Shown piece by piece: positions 1 through 7,052 of a stretch of DNA of 8,815 bases (positions within the stretch are counted from its first letter, which is position 1; each line of letters opens with the position of its first letter). The position numbers and the translations under genes were made by a program. This DNA is from Planctomycetota bacterium (GTDB lineage Bacteria > Planctomycetota > Brocadiia > Brocadiales > Bathyanammoxibiaceae), in NCBI GenBank assembly GCA_030623665.1, contig JAUXLO010000070.1, positions 1 to 8,815 of the forward strand, given 5' to 3'. The notes below the pieces were generated by a model, which did no database searches, had not been told where the DNA came from, and saw only the letters and a program-made list of their open reading frames with translations.

Positions 1-291
1 GACCCTCTCAACCTCCTCTGTGCTAGTAGTACCAGAATTTTCCCCCACTATTATCCTTGTGAATATAGGGGAACAAGCTGAGCATCGATACCCCAACCGG
101 ACGACTATATCAACCCCTACACCGTTAAGGGGTTCCTCACCGTGTGGGCACTCCGGTGCACCGGGGGTGAAAGCCTTAACCACAACCTCATATCTTATTG
201 AGGGTTGGGCCTGGGCCTCCTGGGCAGCTATACCAGAGAGAAACATTAAAAGGAAAGGCAGGATAATTGACATTCTTGCTCCTTTATTCAT
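1..291 (-). CDS. Exported protein of unknown function, 3' end cut by the window edge
   Basis: An open frame of 97 codons runs from an ATG at 291 to the left edge with no stop, so the C-terminus is missing. I do not recognise the family. Residues 1-28 form a signal peptide: positive n-region (MNKGAR), hydrophobic core (SIILPFLLMFLSG), and candidate signal peptidase sites after IAA (23) or AQA (28). The mature part begins QPSIRYEVVVKAF and has three cysteines, C48, C70 and C73 (pattern C-P-H ... C-S-A-C), which could bind metal or form disulfides. The stretch around PLNGVGVDIVVRLGY resembles a beta-rich extracellular domain, but that is a guess. Two starts are possible: 291, preceded by GAGGG, and an in-frame ATG at 273, preceded by AAAGGAG five bases away. 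I chose 291 because it supplies the charged n-region. It lies downstream of the vWA gene on the same strand, 230 bases away, and could share its transcript. Confidence 0.75.
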   Translation of the reverse strand, partial: MNKGARMSIILPFLLMFLSGIAAQEAQAQPSIRYEVVVKAFTPGAPECPHGEEPLNGVGVDIVVRLGYRCSACSPIFTRIIVGENSGTTSTEEVERV

Positions 292-341
292 TTGATTACC
301 CTCGATGTATTGTGAATATTTCCACAAAAAAGCTTTCGCCG

Positions 342-377
342 TTACTCCAGCTTGCCAAAGACCTTTAACTCGTTCAC
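342..377 (-). CDS. Possible 11-residue leader peptide
   Basis: On the minus strand a GTG codon at 377 follows a consensus Shine-Dalgarno AGGAGG (382-387) with four bases between. It opens an 11-codon frame (MNELKVFGKLE) ending in TAA at 342-344. It sits between the vWA gene and the left-edge exported-protein gene, about 50 bases before the latter's start. It could be a leader or small peptide, or a chance frame beneath a purine-rich patch. The only support is the strength of the ribosome site, so this is a weak call. Confidence 0.2.
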   Translation of the reverse strand: MNELKVFGKLE

Positions 378-521
378 CTCACCTCCTCATCCTTTGCAAG
401 GAAGACAAGGGGCGGTAGAACATTTTCTTGGAGCATACTTTTTGAAGCATACATGCGTGGGCAAGACATTTCATTACCCCGGTTACCTGTACTCCTCTTT
501 CCCCTCCCTTAGACTACTATA

Positions 522-1820
522 TTATTCCCCTAACTCTGTTATCTTGAATGAGTCAAATTCAGTGACAACCTCCGCGGCATCCCCACCACGGAAGGCAATC
601 AGCCCCGGCCGCAGTTTCTTTCCGAGCATTGCGTGGGTGCCGACCCCTTTCCACTCTCCCTCTCCCTCCTTCGCTTCAGGGTCATAGTAATAGGCGGTGT
701 ACTTGTATTTGCGCCTTTCTATCTTCAGGAGGTAGGTATCGGGGTCTTCTCTGCCACCCCCTAACCCCAAAGCCAGAACAGGAGCGTCTTTTCCACCCTG
801 ACGCTTAAAGAATATTACCTGGCTGCGTGGCGACAGGGAGCCCGTTGCATATGCACCAGTAGTTAATATGAGGAAATTGTCTTTATCTGAGTAAAGCACA
901 AGGCCGCATAGCTGAGTATTCCACATGTTACCATATGGATAATTAAGTATACTGGTGGAGAACTCTGCTGTGACCACGTAATTCTGTCCTGGAATTTCCC
1001 CGTTGTAAAGGAGAACGTTGCTTACCGTCTCTTCTTGTATGCTGCCAGGAGTTGTTACAACAACAAACTTCCCCTCATCCAGCACGCTGTTGTCAGGATT
1101 GGCGTTCAGGATCTCCCATGACTCACCCAGAGACGGGCCGTCAAATTCCTCTACAAAGAATTCCTTTGGGGGCTCAACGGCCTTCTCTTTTATCTCAACC
1201 AGGCTTTCCTTCAGTTGCTGGGCGTTATTGGCAGCGTAATAGTTTCCCCCTCCTGCCTGGGCTATCTTTGACAGTTGTTGTCTGGCCTCATCGCCCACGG
1301 CGAAGCCCACTGCATGGATAACCACGTCTATCCCGAACTCGTTCCTTATGAACTCTGCCATGCCCACCGGGTCGCCTTTACAGGTTTCCTTACCGTCGGA
1401 TATCAGCACTATGGTCCTCTTGCCCTTATGGCCCCTTAATTCTGCGGCGGCCTTCTCTAATGCGGTGGCTATAGGCGTATTGCCCTTTGCCTGGAGGGAG
1501 GCTATCTTTTGCCTCAATGCAGTAACATCTGGCGGCCCCACCGGGAAGACTATTTCTATGTCGTCGCACTTCTTCTCTTCTCTGTGGCCGTAGACCACCA
1601 GGCCCACGTTGGTGCCGGGTGGGAGGTCTCCCACCAGGGCGGATAGAACCTCCTTTGCGGTCTCCAGCTTGTTCTTGTCCCCCAGGGGTTCCAACATGCT
1701 TCCCGAGGAGTCAAAGACAAAAAGGATGTTTGGCCCGCCTTCCTGGGCCAGAACGAGCGGAGTACTCAGTAGTGCAACAATTACAATGCTTAGCAACGAG
1801 TGTAGAAGTCTTCCTTTCAT
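522..1820 (-). CDS. Exported vWA-domain protein with C-terminal ConA/LamG-like domain
   Basis: A 432-residue protein predicted to be secreted. Residues 1-25 are a signal peptide (MKGR, hydrophobic core, cleavage after LVLA). Residues about 30-210 are a von Willebrand factor A domain with a complete metal-ion-dependent adhesion site: D37-S-S39-G-S41, T115 (in GNTP) and D142 (in LISDGKE). C85 and C147 lie on loops near this site, in the YGHREEKKCDD and DGKETC contexts seen in the Ca-activated-channel-like vWA group of bacteria, and could form a disulfide. From about residue 220 a second domain begins at FFVEEFDGPSLGESWE and continues to the end. Its pattern resembles a ConA/LamG-type beta sandwich, which often binds glycans or surfaces. 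The ATG at 1820 is chosen over an in-frame ATG at 1868 because AGGAGG lies seven bases before it and the signal peptide starts there. The likely role is divalent-cation-dependent binding of protein or carbohydrate outside the cytoplasm. The ligand is unknown. Confidence 0.88.
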   Translation of the reverse strand: MKGRLLHSLLSIVIVALLSTPLVLAQEGGPNILFVFDSSGSMLEPLGDKNKLETAKEVLSALVGDLPPGTNVGLVVYGHREEKKCDDIEIVFPVGPPDVTALRQKIASLQAKGNTPIATALEKAAAELRGHKGKRTIVLISDGKETCKGDPVGMAEFIRNEFGIDVVIHAVGFAVGDEARQQLSKIAQAGGGNYYAANNAQQLKESLVEIKEKAVEPPKEFFVEEFDGPSLGESWEILNANPDNSVLDEGKFVVVTTPGSIQEETVSNVLLYNGEIPGQNYVVTAEFSTSILNYPYGNMWNTQLCGLVLYSDKDNFLILTTGAYATGSLSPRSQVIFFKRQGGKDAPVLALGLGGGREDPDTYLLKIERRKYKYTAYYYDPEAKEGEGEWKGVGTHAMLGKKLRPGLIAFRGGDAAEVVTEFDSFKITELGE

Positions 1821-1973
1821 CGAACACCCTCCTGTTTTTTGTTTCGAGAAATTTCGTGGAAGCTGCATCTGTTTGTGTAGGTCTTTGGCGCGTTTTAGTT
1901 ACGGGCTACCTTATAATTTGTTTTAAGTAGGTCGGGGAACTTAGATAGGCACCCCCGACAGTCTGCGTCGGTA

Positions 1974-2001
1974 CATATACTCCTTATTTCAGTACTGTCA
2001 A
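1974..2001 (-). promoter_or_regulatory. Possible promoter for the vWA gene
   Basis: On the minus strand a perfect -35 hexamer TTGACA (1996-2001) is followed after 16 bases by TATATG (1974-1979), a 4/6 match to TATAAT. Transcription would begin near 1967 and give a leader of roughly 145 bases before the vWA start at 1820. The -10 is weak, so this is tentative. Confidence 0.35.
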
Positions 2002-2130
2002 GCCGAATTTTGGCTCTTTTGGGTGGCAGAAGTAACAATTTTAGGTAGTCTTTACTGAAAGCTCTTGACCCATTTTTGGGCCCTTTTGCTGCATTGCCTC
2101 GAAAAATTGGGTATCCTTGCTGGAACACTG

Positions 2131-2205
2131 CCAGGGTCATTCTGAGTGGGGCGAGAAATCTCTTAATGCAAAAACGAGATTGCTTCGGGGCCCTGCCCCT
2201 CGCCA
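2131..2205. repeat. Dispersed intergenic repeat of the GGTCATTCTGAG type
   Basis: The stretch begins GGGTCATTCTGAG, runs through GCGAGAAATCTC (to 2162), a 13-base spacer, then GAGATTGCTTCGGGG and a C/G-rich tail. AATCTC (2157-2162) and GAGATT (2176-2181) are an inverted pair. Translated, this family gives the spurious peptide VILSxAxNL, seen very often in environmental bacterial genomes, which is how I recognise it. The usual terminal CAATGAC is degraded here. The family is known only as a dispersed palindromic repeat. Mobility by a REP-like or MITE-like route is inference. Confidence 0.55.
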
Positions 2206-2212
2206 GGGAAAA

Positions 2213-2271
2213 CCCCCCTTTAGCAAAGGGGAGAAGGGAGGATTTGAAAATTCCCCTTTTTCAAAGGGGGA
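2213..2271. repeat. Pair of CCCCTTT-nnn-AAAGGGG hairpins (PPFSKG-type repeat)
   Basis: Two near-identical hairpins sit in tandem: CCCCTTT (2215-2221), loop AGC, AAAGGGG (2225-2231); then CCCCTTT (2253-2259), loop TTC, AAAGGGG (2263-2269). A purine-rich linker, GAAGGGAGGATTTGAAAA, lies between them. In translation such units yield the spurious peptide PPFSKGxxGGFxxxPFSKG, a common intergenic repeat in many uncultured bacteria. It directly follows the preceding repeat, so this gap is a landing place for such elements. Transcribed, either hairpin would be stable, but no T-run follows, so it is not called a terminator. Confidence 0.6.
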
Positions 2272-2306
2272 AACTATAAGAGCAACGTTTGGGCTTCTGC
2301 AGACGT

Positions 2307-2326
2307 CTCATTGTCTTGGACAAGAG
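2307..2326. repeat. Inverted repeat, eight paired bases with one bulge
   Basis: CTC-A-TTGTC (2307-2315), loop TTG, GACAAGAG (2319-2326) form an eight-base-pair stem with one bulged A. No T-run follows. It lies about 140 bases before the gap promoter. Its function is not evident. Confidence 0.35.
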
Positions 2327-2377
2327 TGCCCAAAGACATTTTTCAAAGAAGCTTCTTATATCTCGTTAACCTTTATA

Positions 2378-2405
2378 GCCACATATACTAACGACCTATA
2401 GTGGC
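2378..2405. repeat. Imperfect inverted repeat upstream of the gap promoter
   Basis: GCCAC-A-TATA (2378-2387) and TATA-GTGGC (2397-2405) pair over nine positions with one bulged A and a nine-base loop. The site ends 60 bases before the -35 box of the gap promoter, a plausible place for an activator or upstream operator. This is inferred from symmetry and position only. Confidence 0.3.
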
Positions 2406-2444
2406 CAGGTGTCACTCAGCTACGGTCTGCATAATGGCGTTTAA

Positions 2445-3539
<1,095 letters not shown>

Positions 3540-3550
3540 ACAAACAAATA

Positions 3551-4783
3551 ATGCTGAATAAACTCTTCATAAAGGACCTGAACGTAAGAAACAAGAAGGT
3601 GCTGGTGCGTGTGGACTACAACGTACCCCTTGACGAGGACGGCAACATCACCGATGACACTCGCATACGTGCGACCCTGCCCACAATAAACTATCTCCTG
3701 GACGAAGGGGCAAAGGTCATCCTCGCATCCCACCTGGGCAGACCCAGGGGAGAGCGCATACCCGGCCTCAGCCTGCGCCCGCTGGTCAAGCGGCTGAACA
3801 GGCTGCTGGACAAGGACATAGTCTTCGTTGAGGACTGCATAGGGGAGAAGGTAAAAAAGATTATAGATGCAATGAAACCCCAGGATGTGGTGCTGCTTGA
3901 GAATCTCAGGTTCCACATCGAAGAGAAAAATAACGACCCGGAGTTTGCAAAGGCCCTGGCCTCTCTCTGCGACGTATTTATCCAGGACGCCTTCGGCTGC
4001 TGCCACAGGAGCCATGCCTCTATCGTGGGCATAAACAAGTTCGTACCCATCTCCGGCGCCGGCTTCCTGATCAAGAAGGAACTGGACTACCTGGAAAAGG
4101 CCATAAACAAGCCCTTGCGCCCCGTGGTGGCAGTGCTTGGAGGTGCAAAGATATCGGACAAGATAAAGATTGTCAAAAATCTTGCTGAGCGGGTCGATAA
4201 GATAATTATCGGCGGCGCCATGGCCTTTACCTTCTTGAAGGCCCAGGGCCACGACATCGGCAAGTCCCTGGTGGAAGACGATATGATAGAAGAGGTAAGG
4301 AGTATCCTCAAAAAGGCCGAGGCATCCGGCAAGAAATTTTATCTCCCGGTAGACTTTGTGGTCGCCGAAAGGTTTGACGCAGATGCAGAGACGAAGGTGG
4401 TGACCTTCCAGGAGATACCCGTCAACTGGTACGGGCTCGACATCGGTCCGGCAAGTACCACCCTCTTCATGGAGGCCACCAACAACGCAAAGACCATATT
4501 GTGGAACGGCCCCATGGGCGCATTTGAGATGGATGCCTTCAGCCGCGGCACATATGCCATGGTAGAGACTGTCGCCAAATCCCATGCGCTGACCATCGTC
4601 GGCGGAGGTGACACGGATGTGGCGCTGCACAAGGCCGGAGAGACCTACAGTGTGTCCTATATATCAACCGGCGGCGGGGCCTTCCTGAAGCTTCTGGAGG
4701 GCAGCGAGCTCCCCGGCATCGCCGCCCTGACCGGCAAAAAGGAATATAAAGAAAAGGCCCAAGTGGCCACAACCCCCCGGTAA
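3551..4783 (+). CDS. pgk: Phosphoglycerate kinase
   Basis: A 410-residue monomeric kinase that transfers phosphate between 1,3-bisphosphoglycerate and ADP, the step after gap. The N-terminal domain has the substrate-binding RVDYNVP (20-26), TDDTRIR, HLGRP (61-65) and ENLRFH. The central RPVVAVLGGAKISDKI starts the nucleotide-binding domain, which has WNGPMGAFE and the glycine-rich VGGGDTDVALHKAG near the end; STGGGAFLKLLEG closes the fold. Length fits the family. The ATG at 3551 matches the conserved N-terminus and lies 11 bases after the gap stop. No Shine-Dalgarno is visible before it (CTAGACAAACAAATA), so translation may rely on coupling to gap. An in-frame ATG at 3470 lies inside gap and would add 27 non-homologous residues, so it is rejected. 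The C-terminal tail after about residue 395 (KKEYKEKAQVATTPR) is a short unconserved extension. Confidence 0.97.
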   Translation: MLNKLFIKDLNVRNKKVLVRVDYNVPLDEDGNITDDTRIRATLPTINYLLDEGAKVILASHLGRPRGERIPGLSLRPLVKRLNRLLDKDIVFVEDCIGEKVKKIIDAMKPQDVVLLENLRFHIEEKNNDPEFAKALASLCDVFIQDAFGCCHRSHASIVGINKFVPISGAGFLIKKELDYLEKAINKPLRPVVAVLGGAKISDKIKIVKNLAERVDKIIIGGAMAFTFLKAQGHDIGKSLVEDDMIEEVRSILKKAEASGKKFYLPVDFVVAERFDADAETKVVTFQEIPVNWYGLDIGPASTTLFMEATNNAKTILWNGPMGAFEMDAFSRGTYAMVETVAKSHALTIVGGGDTDVALHKAGETYSVSYISTGGGAFLKLLEGSELPGIAALTGKKEYKEKAQVATTPR

Positions 4784-4808
4784 TTCTAAAGAAAGGGTAT
4801 TCCATCAT

Positions 4809-5492
4809 TTGAAAATAAAAATAGCGGCCTCCATACTGGCAGCTAACCCACTGCGGCTTGAAGAAGACGTAACCAAGGCCCAGGACGCCGGCGTAGACCT
4901 GATCCATGTAGACATCATGGACGGCCACTTTGTGCCCAACCTTACCATGGGCCCGTTCATAGTAGCAGGACTCAAGCGTATCGCCAGCGTACCCATGGGA
5001 CTCCACCTGATGGTTGAACATCCCTCCCGTTTTATAACCCCCTTCAGGGAGGTGGCAAATGATGGAGATTTCTTCGAATTCCACATAGAATCAAAGGACG
5101 ACCCAAGAGAGGTAATCCGCCTGGCCAGGGAGGCCGGCTTCCGGACCGCCATCTCACTTAATCCACCTACGCACCCATCAAGGGTGGAGGAACTCCTGGG
5201 GGAGGTAGACATGCTGTTGGTAATGTCTGTAAACCCTGGTTTTGCAGGCCAAAAGTTTATCCCTGAGGTACTGCCAAAATTAAGACACCTGAGGGATATC
5301 GCCCCAGAGGGTCTTGATATAGAAATTGACGGGGGGATAACGGAAAAGAACGTGGCCCTGGCCGCACGGGAGGGGGCAAACGTCATAGCGGCCGCATCTG
5401 CCATATTTAAGGCGCCCGACCCTACTCAGGCAGTAAAGGACCTGCGACGCCTTGCCCAGGAAGCCTCTAAGTTAGTGGTAGAAAGGGGTTAG
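4809..5492 (+). CDS. rpe: Ribulose-phosphate 3-epimerase
   Basis: A 227-residue TIM-barrel enzyme that interconverts ribulose-5-phosphate and xylulose-5-phosphate in the pentose phosphate or Calvin pathway. Visible landmarks are ASILAAN near the N-terminus (the family more often has ASILSAD), HVDIMDGHFVPN with metal ligands H33 and D35, HLMVEHP with H66, MSVNPGFAGQ forming the phosphate loop lid, and IDGGI with the catalytic D174. All four expected metal/catalytic residues are present. The start appears to be TTG at 4809: no in-frame ATG lies nearby upstream, and the conserved sequence begins within five residues. GAAAGGG about ten bases upstream could serve as ribosome site. The gene follows pgk by 25 bases and its TAG directly abuts the ATG of accD. 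The TTG start may hold expression below that of pgk; this is inference. Confidence 0.96.
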   Translation: MKIKIAASILAANPLRLEEDVTKAQDAGVDLIHVDIMDGHFVPNLTMGPFIVAGLKRIASVPMGLHLMVEHPSRFITPFREVANDGDFFEFHIESKDDPREVIRLAREAGFRTAISLNPPTHPSRVEELLGEVDMLLVMSVNPGFAGQKFIPEVLPKLRHLRDIAPEGLDIEIDGGITEKNVALAAREGANVIAAASAIFKAPDPTQAVKDLRRLAQEASKLVVERG

Positions 5493-6371
5493 ATGCTAAA
5501 GAAAAAAGGGGTAATAACTAACGGTCTGTGGATACGCTGTGAGGCATGCAAGGGCCTCGTATACAAGAAGGCCATGGAGGAGAGGCTTGACGTCTGCCCT
5601 GAGTGCAACCACCACTTCCGCATCTCCGCCAGAAAGAGGATACAAATAACCCTTGATGAGGGCTCATTCGAGGAGCTCTGGGCAGATATGTGCCCGGCAG
5701 ACCCAATAGAGTTTACAGACCGCATCAGCTACAGGGAAAGGGTCGTGAAGGAACAGGAAAAGACCGGCCTGAAGGATGCTGCCGTCATGGGTCTTGGCAG
5801 GATAGAGGGGGAAGAGGTCGTATTCGGCGCCACAGACTCTAACTTCATCATGGGGAGTATGGGCTCAGTGGTGGGGGAAAAGATTGCAAGAGCGGCAGAA
5901 AAGGCCGCCGAGTCAGGACTTCCCCTGATAATCGTATCGGGCTCCGGTGGGGGCGCAAGGATGCAGGAAGGGATGTTCTCTCTAATGCAGATGGCAAAGA
6001 CCAATGCGGCCATCTCCCATCTCCACGAAGCCGGCGGCACATTCATATCAATCCTCACCGACCCTACCATGGGAGGTGTTATGGCAAGCTATGCGTCGCA
6101 GGGAGATATAATCATGGCCGAGCCGGGTGCCCTGATAGGGTTTGCAGGCCCCAGGGTCATCCAGCAGACCATCAAAAAGAGCCTTCCCCCAAATTTCCAG
6201 TCGTCGGAGTTCCTTTTGGAACACGGCTTCCTGGACATGATAGTATCCAGGCAGGACATGAAAAAGGAACTTGCCAGGATCCTTGATTACCTGAACGGCC
6301 CGGTCGTTGAAACCGCGGCGGAAGAGACAGTAGACAAAGAGACAGACAGTACCGTAGATTCTGAGGATTAA
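5493..6371 (+). CDS. accD: Acetyl-CoA carboxylase, carboxyltransferase beta subunit
   Basis: A 292-residue subunit that, with AccA, moves the carboxyl group from biotin on AccB to acetyl-CoA, giving malonyl-CoA for fatty acid synthesis. The N-terminus holds the four-cysteine zinc ribbon C16-x2-C19 ... C35-x2-C38 that marks bacterial AccD. The crotonase-like carboxyltransferase core follows, with [13 protein letters not shown] (148-160) providing the oxyanion-hole glycines, then [15 protein letters not shown] and [14 protein letters not shown]. The last 25 or so residues are acidic and unconserved. The ATG sits immediately after the rpe stop with no gap, and the end of rpe supplies GAAAGGGG as ribosome site, so the two are probably translationally coupled. 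The N-terminal lead before the zinc ribbon is somewhat shorter than in E. coli. Finding accD behind gap-pgk-rpe rather than beside folC or trp genes is not the common arrangement. No accA is in this window. Confidence 0.96.
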   Translation: MLKKKGVITNGLWIRCEACKGLVYKKAMEERLDVCPECNHHFRISARKRIQITLDEGSFEELWADMCPADPIEFTDRISYRERVVKEQEKTGLKDAAVMGLGRIEGEEVVFGATDSNFIMGSMGSVVGEKIARAAEKAAESGLPLIIVSGSGGGARMQEGMFSLMQMAKTNAAISHLHEAGGTFISILTDPTMGGVMASYASQGDIIMAEPGALIGFAGPRVIQQTIKKSLPPNFQSSEFLLEHGFLDMIVSRQDMKKELARILDYLNGPVVETAAEETVDKETDSTVDSED

Positions 6372-6407
6372 CCGTTTAATTACAGAGACGTTGGAGGAGT
6401 TTAACGA

Positions 6408-7019
6408 ATGACGAGACCTACAGATCCTATAAGAGATCATCACAAGATGTTGCATAAACAAATTCACGACCTGTTCCAGTATGTGGAAGGTCTTAAAAAG
6501 TTCGGTGCCCAGGAAAGGGGACGGCTCAATGATTTAATCACCTTCCTCAAGGAGGAAGTCCTCCCCCACGCCGAAGGCGAAGAAAAATACCTGTATAAAA
6601 AGGTCGGCGAATTGATGAACAACCCATTGTTTACAAAGACTATGGAGCTGGACCACCAGCACATAAAACAGTACATCTCCGAGCTCGAGACGGAGATAAA
6701 CAACGTCTACAAGGAGGCAGCCGACGGAACCATCGCAAAGATACAAACTGCTGCCAGTAAACTCAGGGGCCTCATGGAACCGCACTTCCAGAAGGAAGAC
6801 GACGTCTATCTTCCCCTTCTCGACGAGAAACTATCCGCCGAACAGGTTTATCTGGAAGTAATTAAACCCATGCATTCGCACAGCGGCGGTCATGGACATG
6901 GACACGGCCATGGGCACGAACATGCGGGCCATGGTCACGGCCAGAGCCACGAGGGACATGGACACGGACACAGTCACGGCCATGAGGGCCATGGGCATAA
7001 GGGCCACACTTGTGGATAA
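6408..7019 (+). CDS. Hemerythrin-like protein with histidine-rich C-terminal tail
   Basis: A 203-residue soluble protein. Residues about 5-145 form a four-helix hemerythrin (HHE) domain expected to hold a di-iron centre that binds oxygen or NO. Candidate ligands are H16/H20 in the first helix, H54 and E58 (HAEGE), H83/H85 (DHQH), and H126 and E130 (HFQKED). The two HxxxE motifs are the family's hallmark. From residue 156 to the end the protein turns into a low-complexity tail with 19 histidines in 48 residues, mostly Gly-His and Ser/Glu-Gly-His units, ending in TCG. Such tails bind nickel, zinc, cobalt or copper in metallochaperones, which suggests metal storage or delivery. No signal peptide is seen, so it should be cytoplasmic. 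GGAGGAG lies eight bases before the ATG. It starts 36 bases after accD and could be cotranscribed with it, since no promoter stands out in the gap. The substrate and partner are not known. Confidence 0.88.
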   Translation: MTRPTDPIRDHHKMLHKQIHDLFQYVEGLKKFGAQERGRLNDLITFLKEEVLPHAEGEEKYLYKKVGELMNNPLFTKTMELDHQHIKQYISELETEINNVYKEAADGTIAKIQTAASKLRGLMEPHFQKEDDVYLPLLDEKLSAEQVYLEVIKPMHSHSGGHGHGHGHGHEHAGHGHGQSHEGHGHGHSHGHEGHGHKGHTCG

Positions 7020-7021
7020 GT

Positions 7022-7043
7022 CTTAACATACTCTTAAGTTAAG
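7022..7043. repeat. AT-rich inverted repeat overlapping the ribosome site of the selenoprotein gene
   Basis: CTTAAC (7022-7027) and GTTAAG (7038-7043) can pair across a ten-base loop that itself holds the palindrome CTTAAG. The right arm enters the AAGGGGG ribosome site of the gene starting at 7053. It could be a regulator site or an RNA hairpin that tunes initiation. It has no T-run and is too weak to call a terminator. Confidence 0.35.
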
Positions 7044-7052
7044 GGGGTCGAT

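Noticed and set aside
1895..2401. Small frames on both strands in the divergent intergenic region
   Set aside because: They are made largely of dispersed repeats and low-quality sequence, with no ribosome site or family resemblance.
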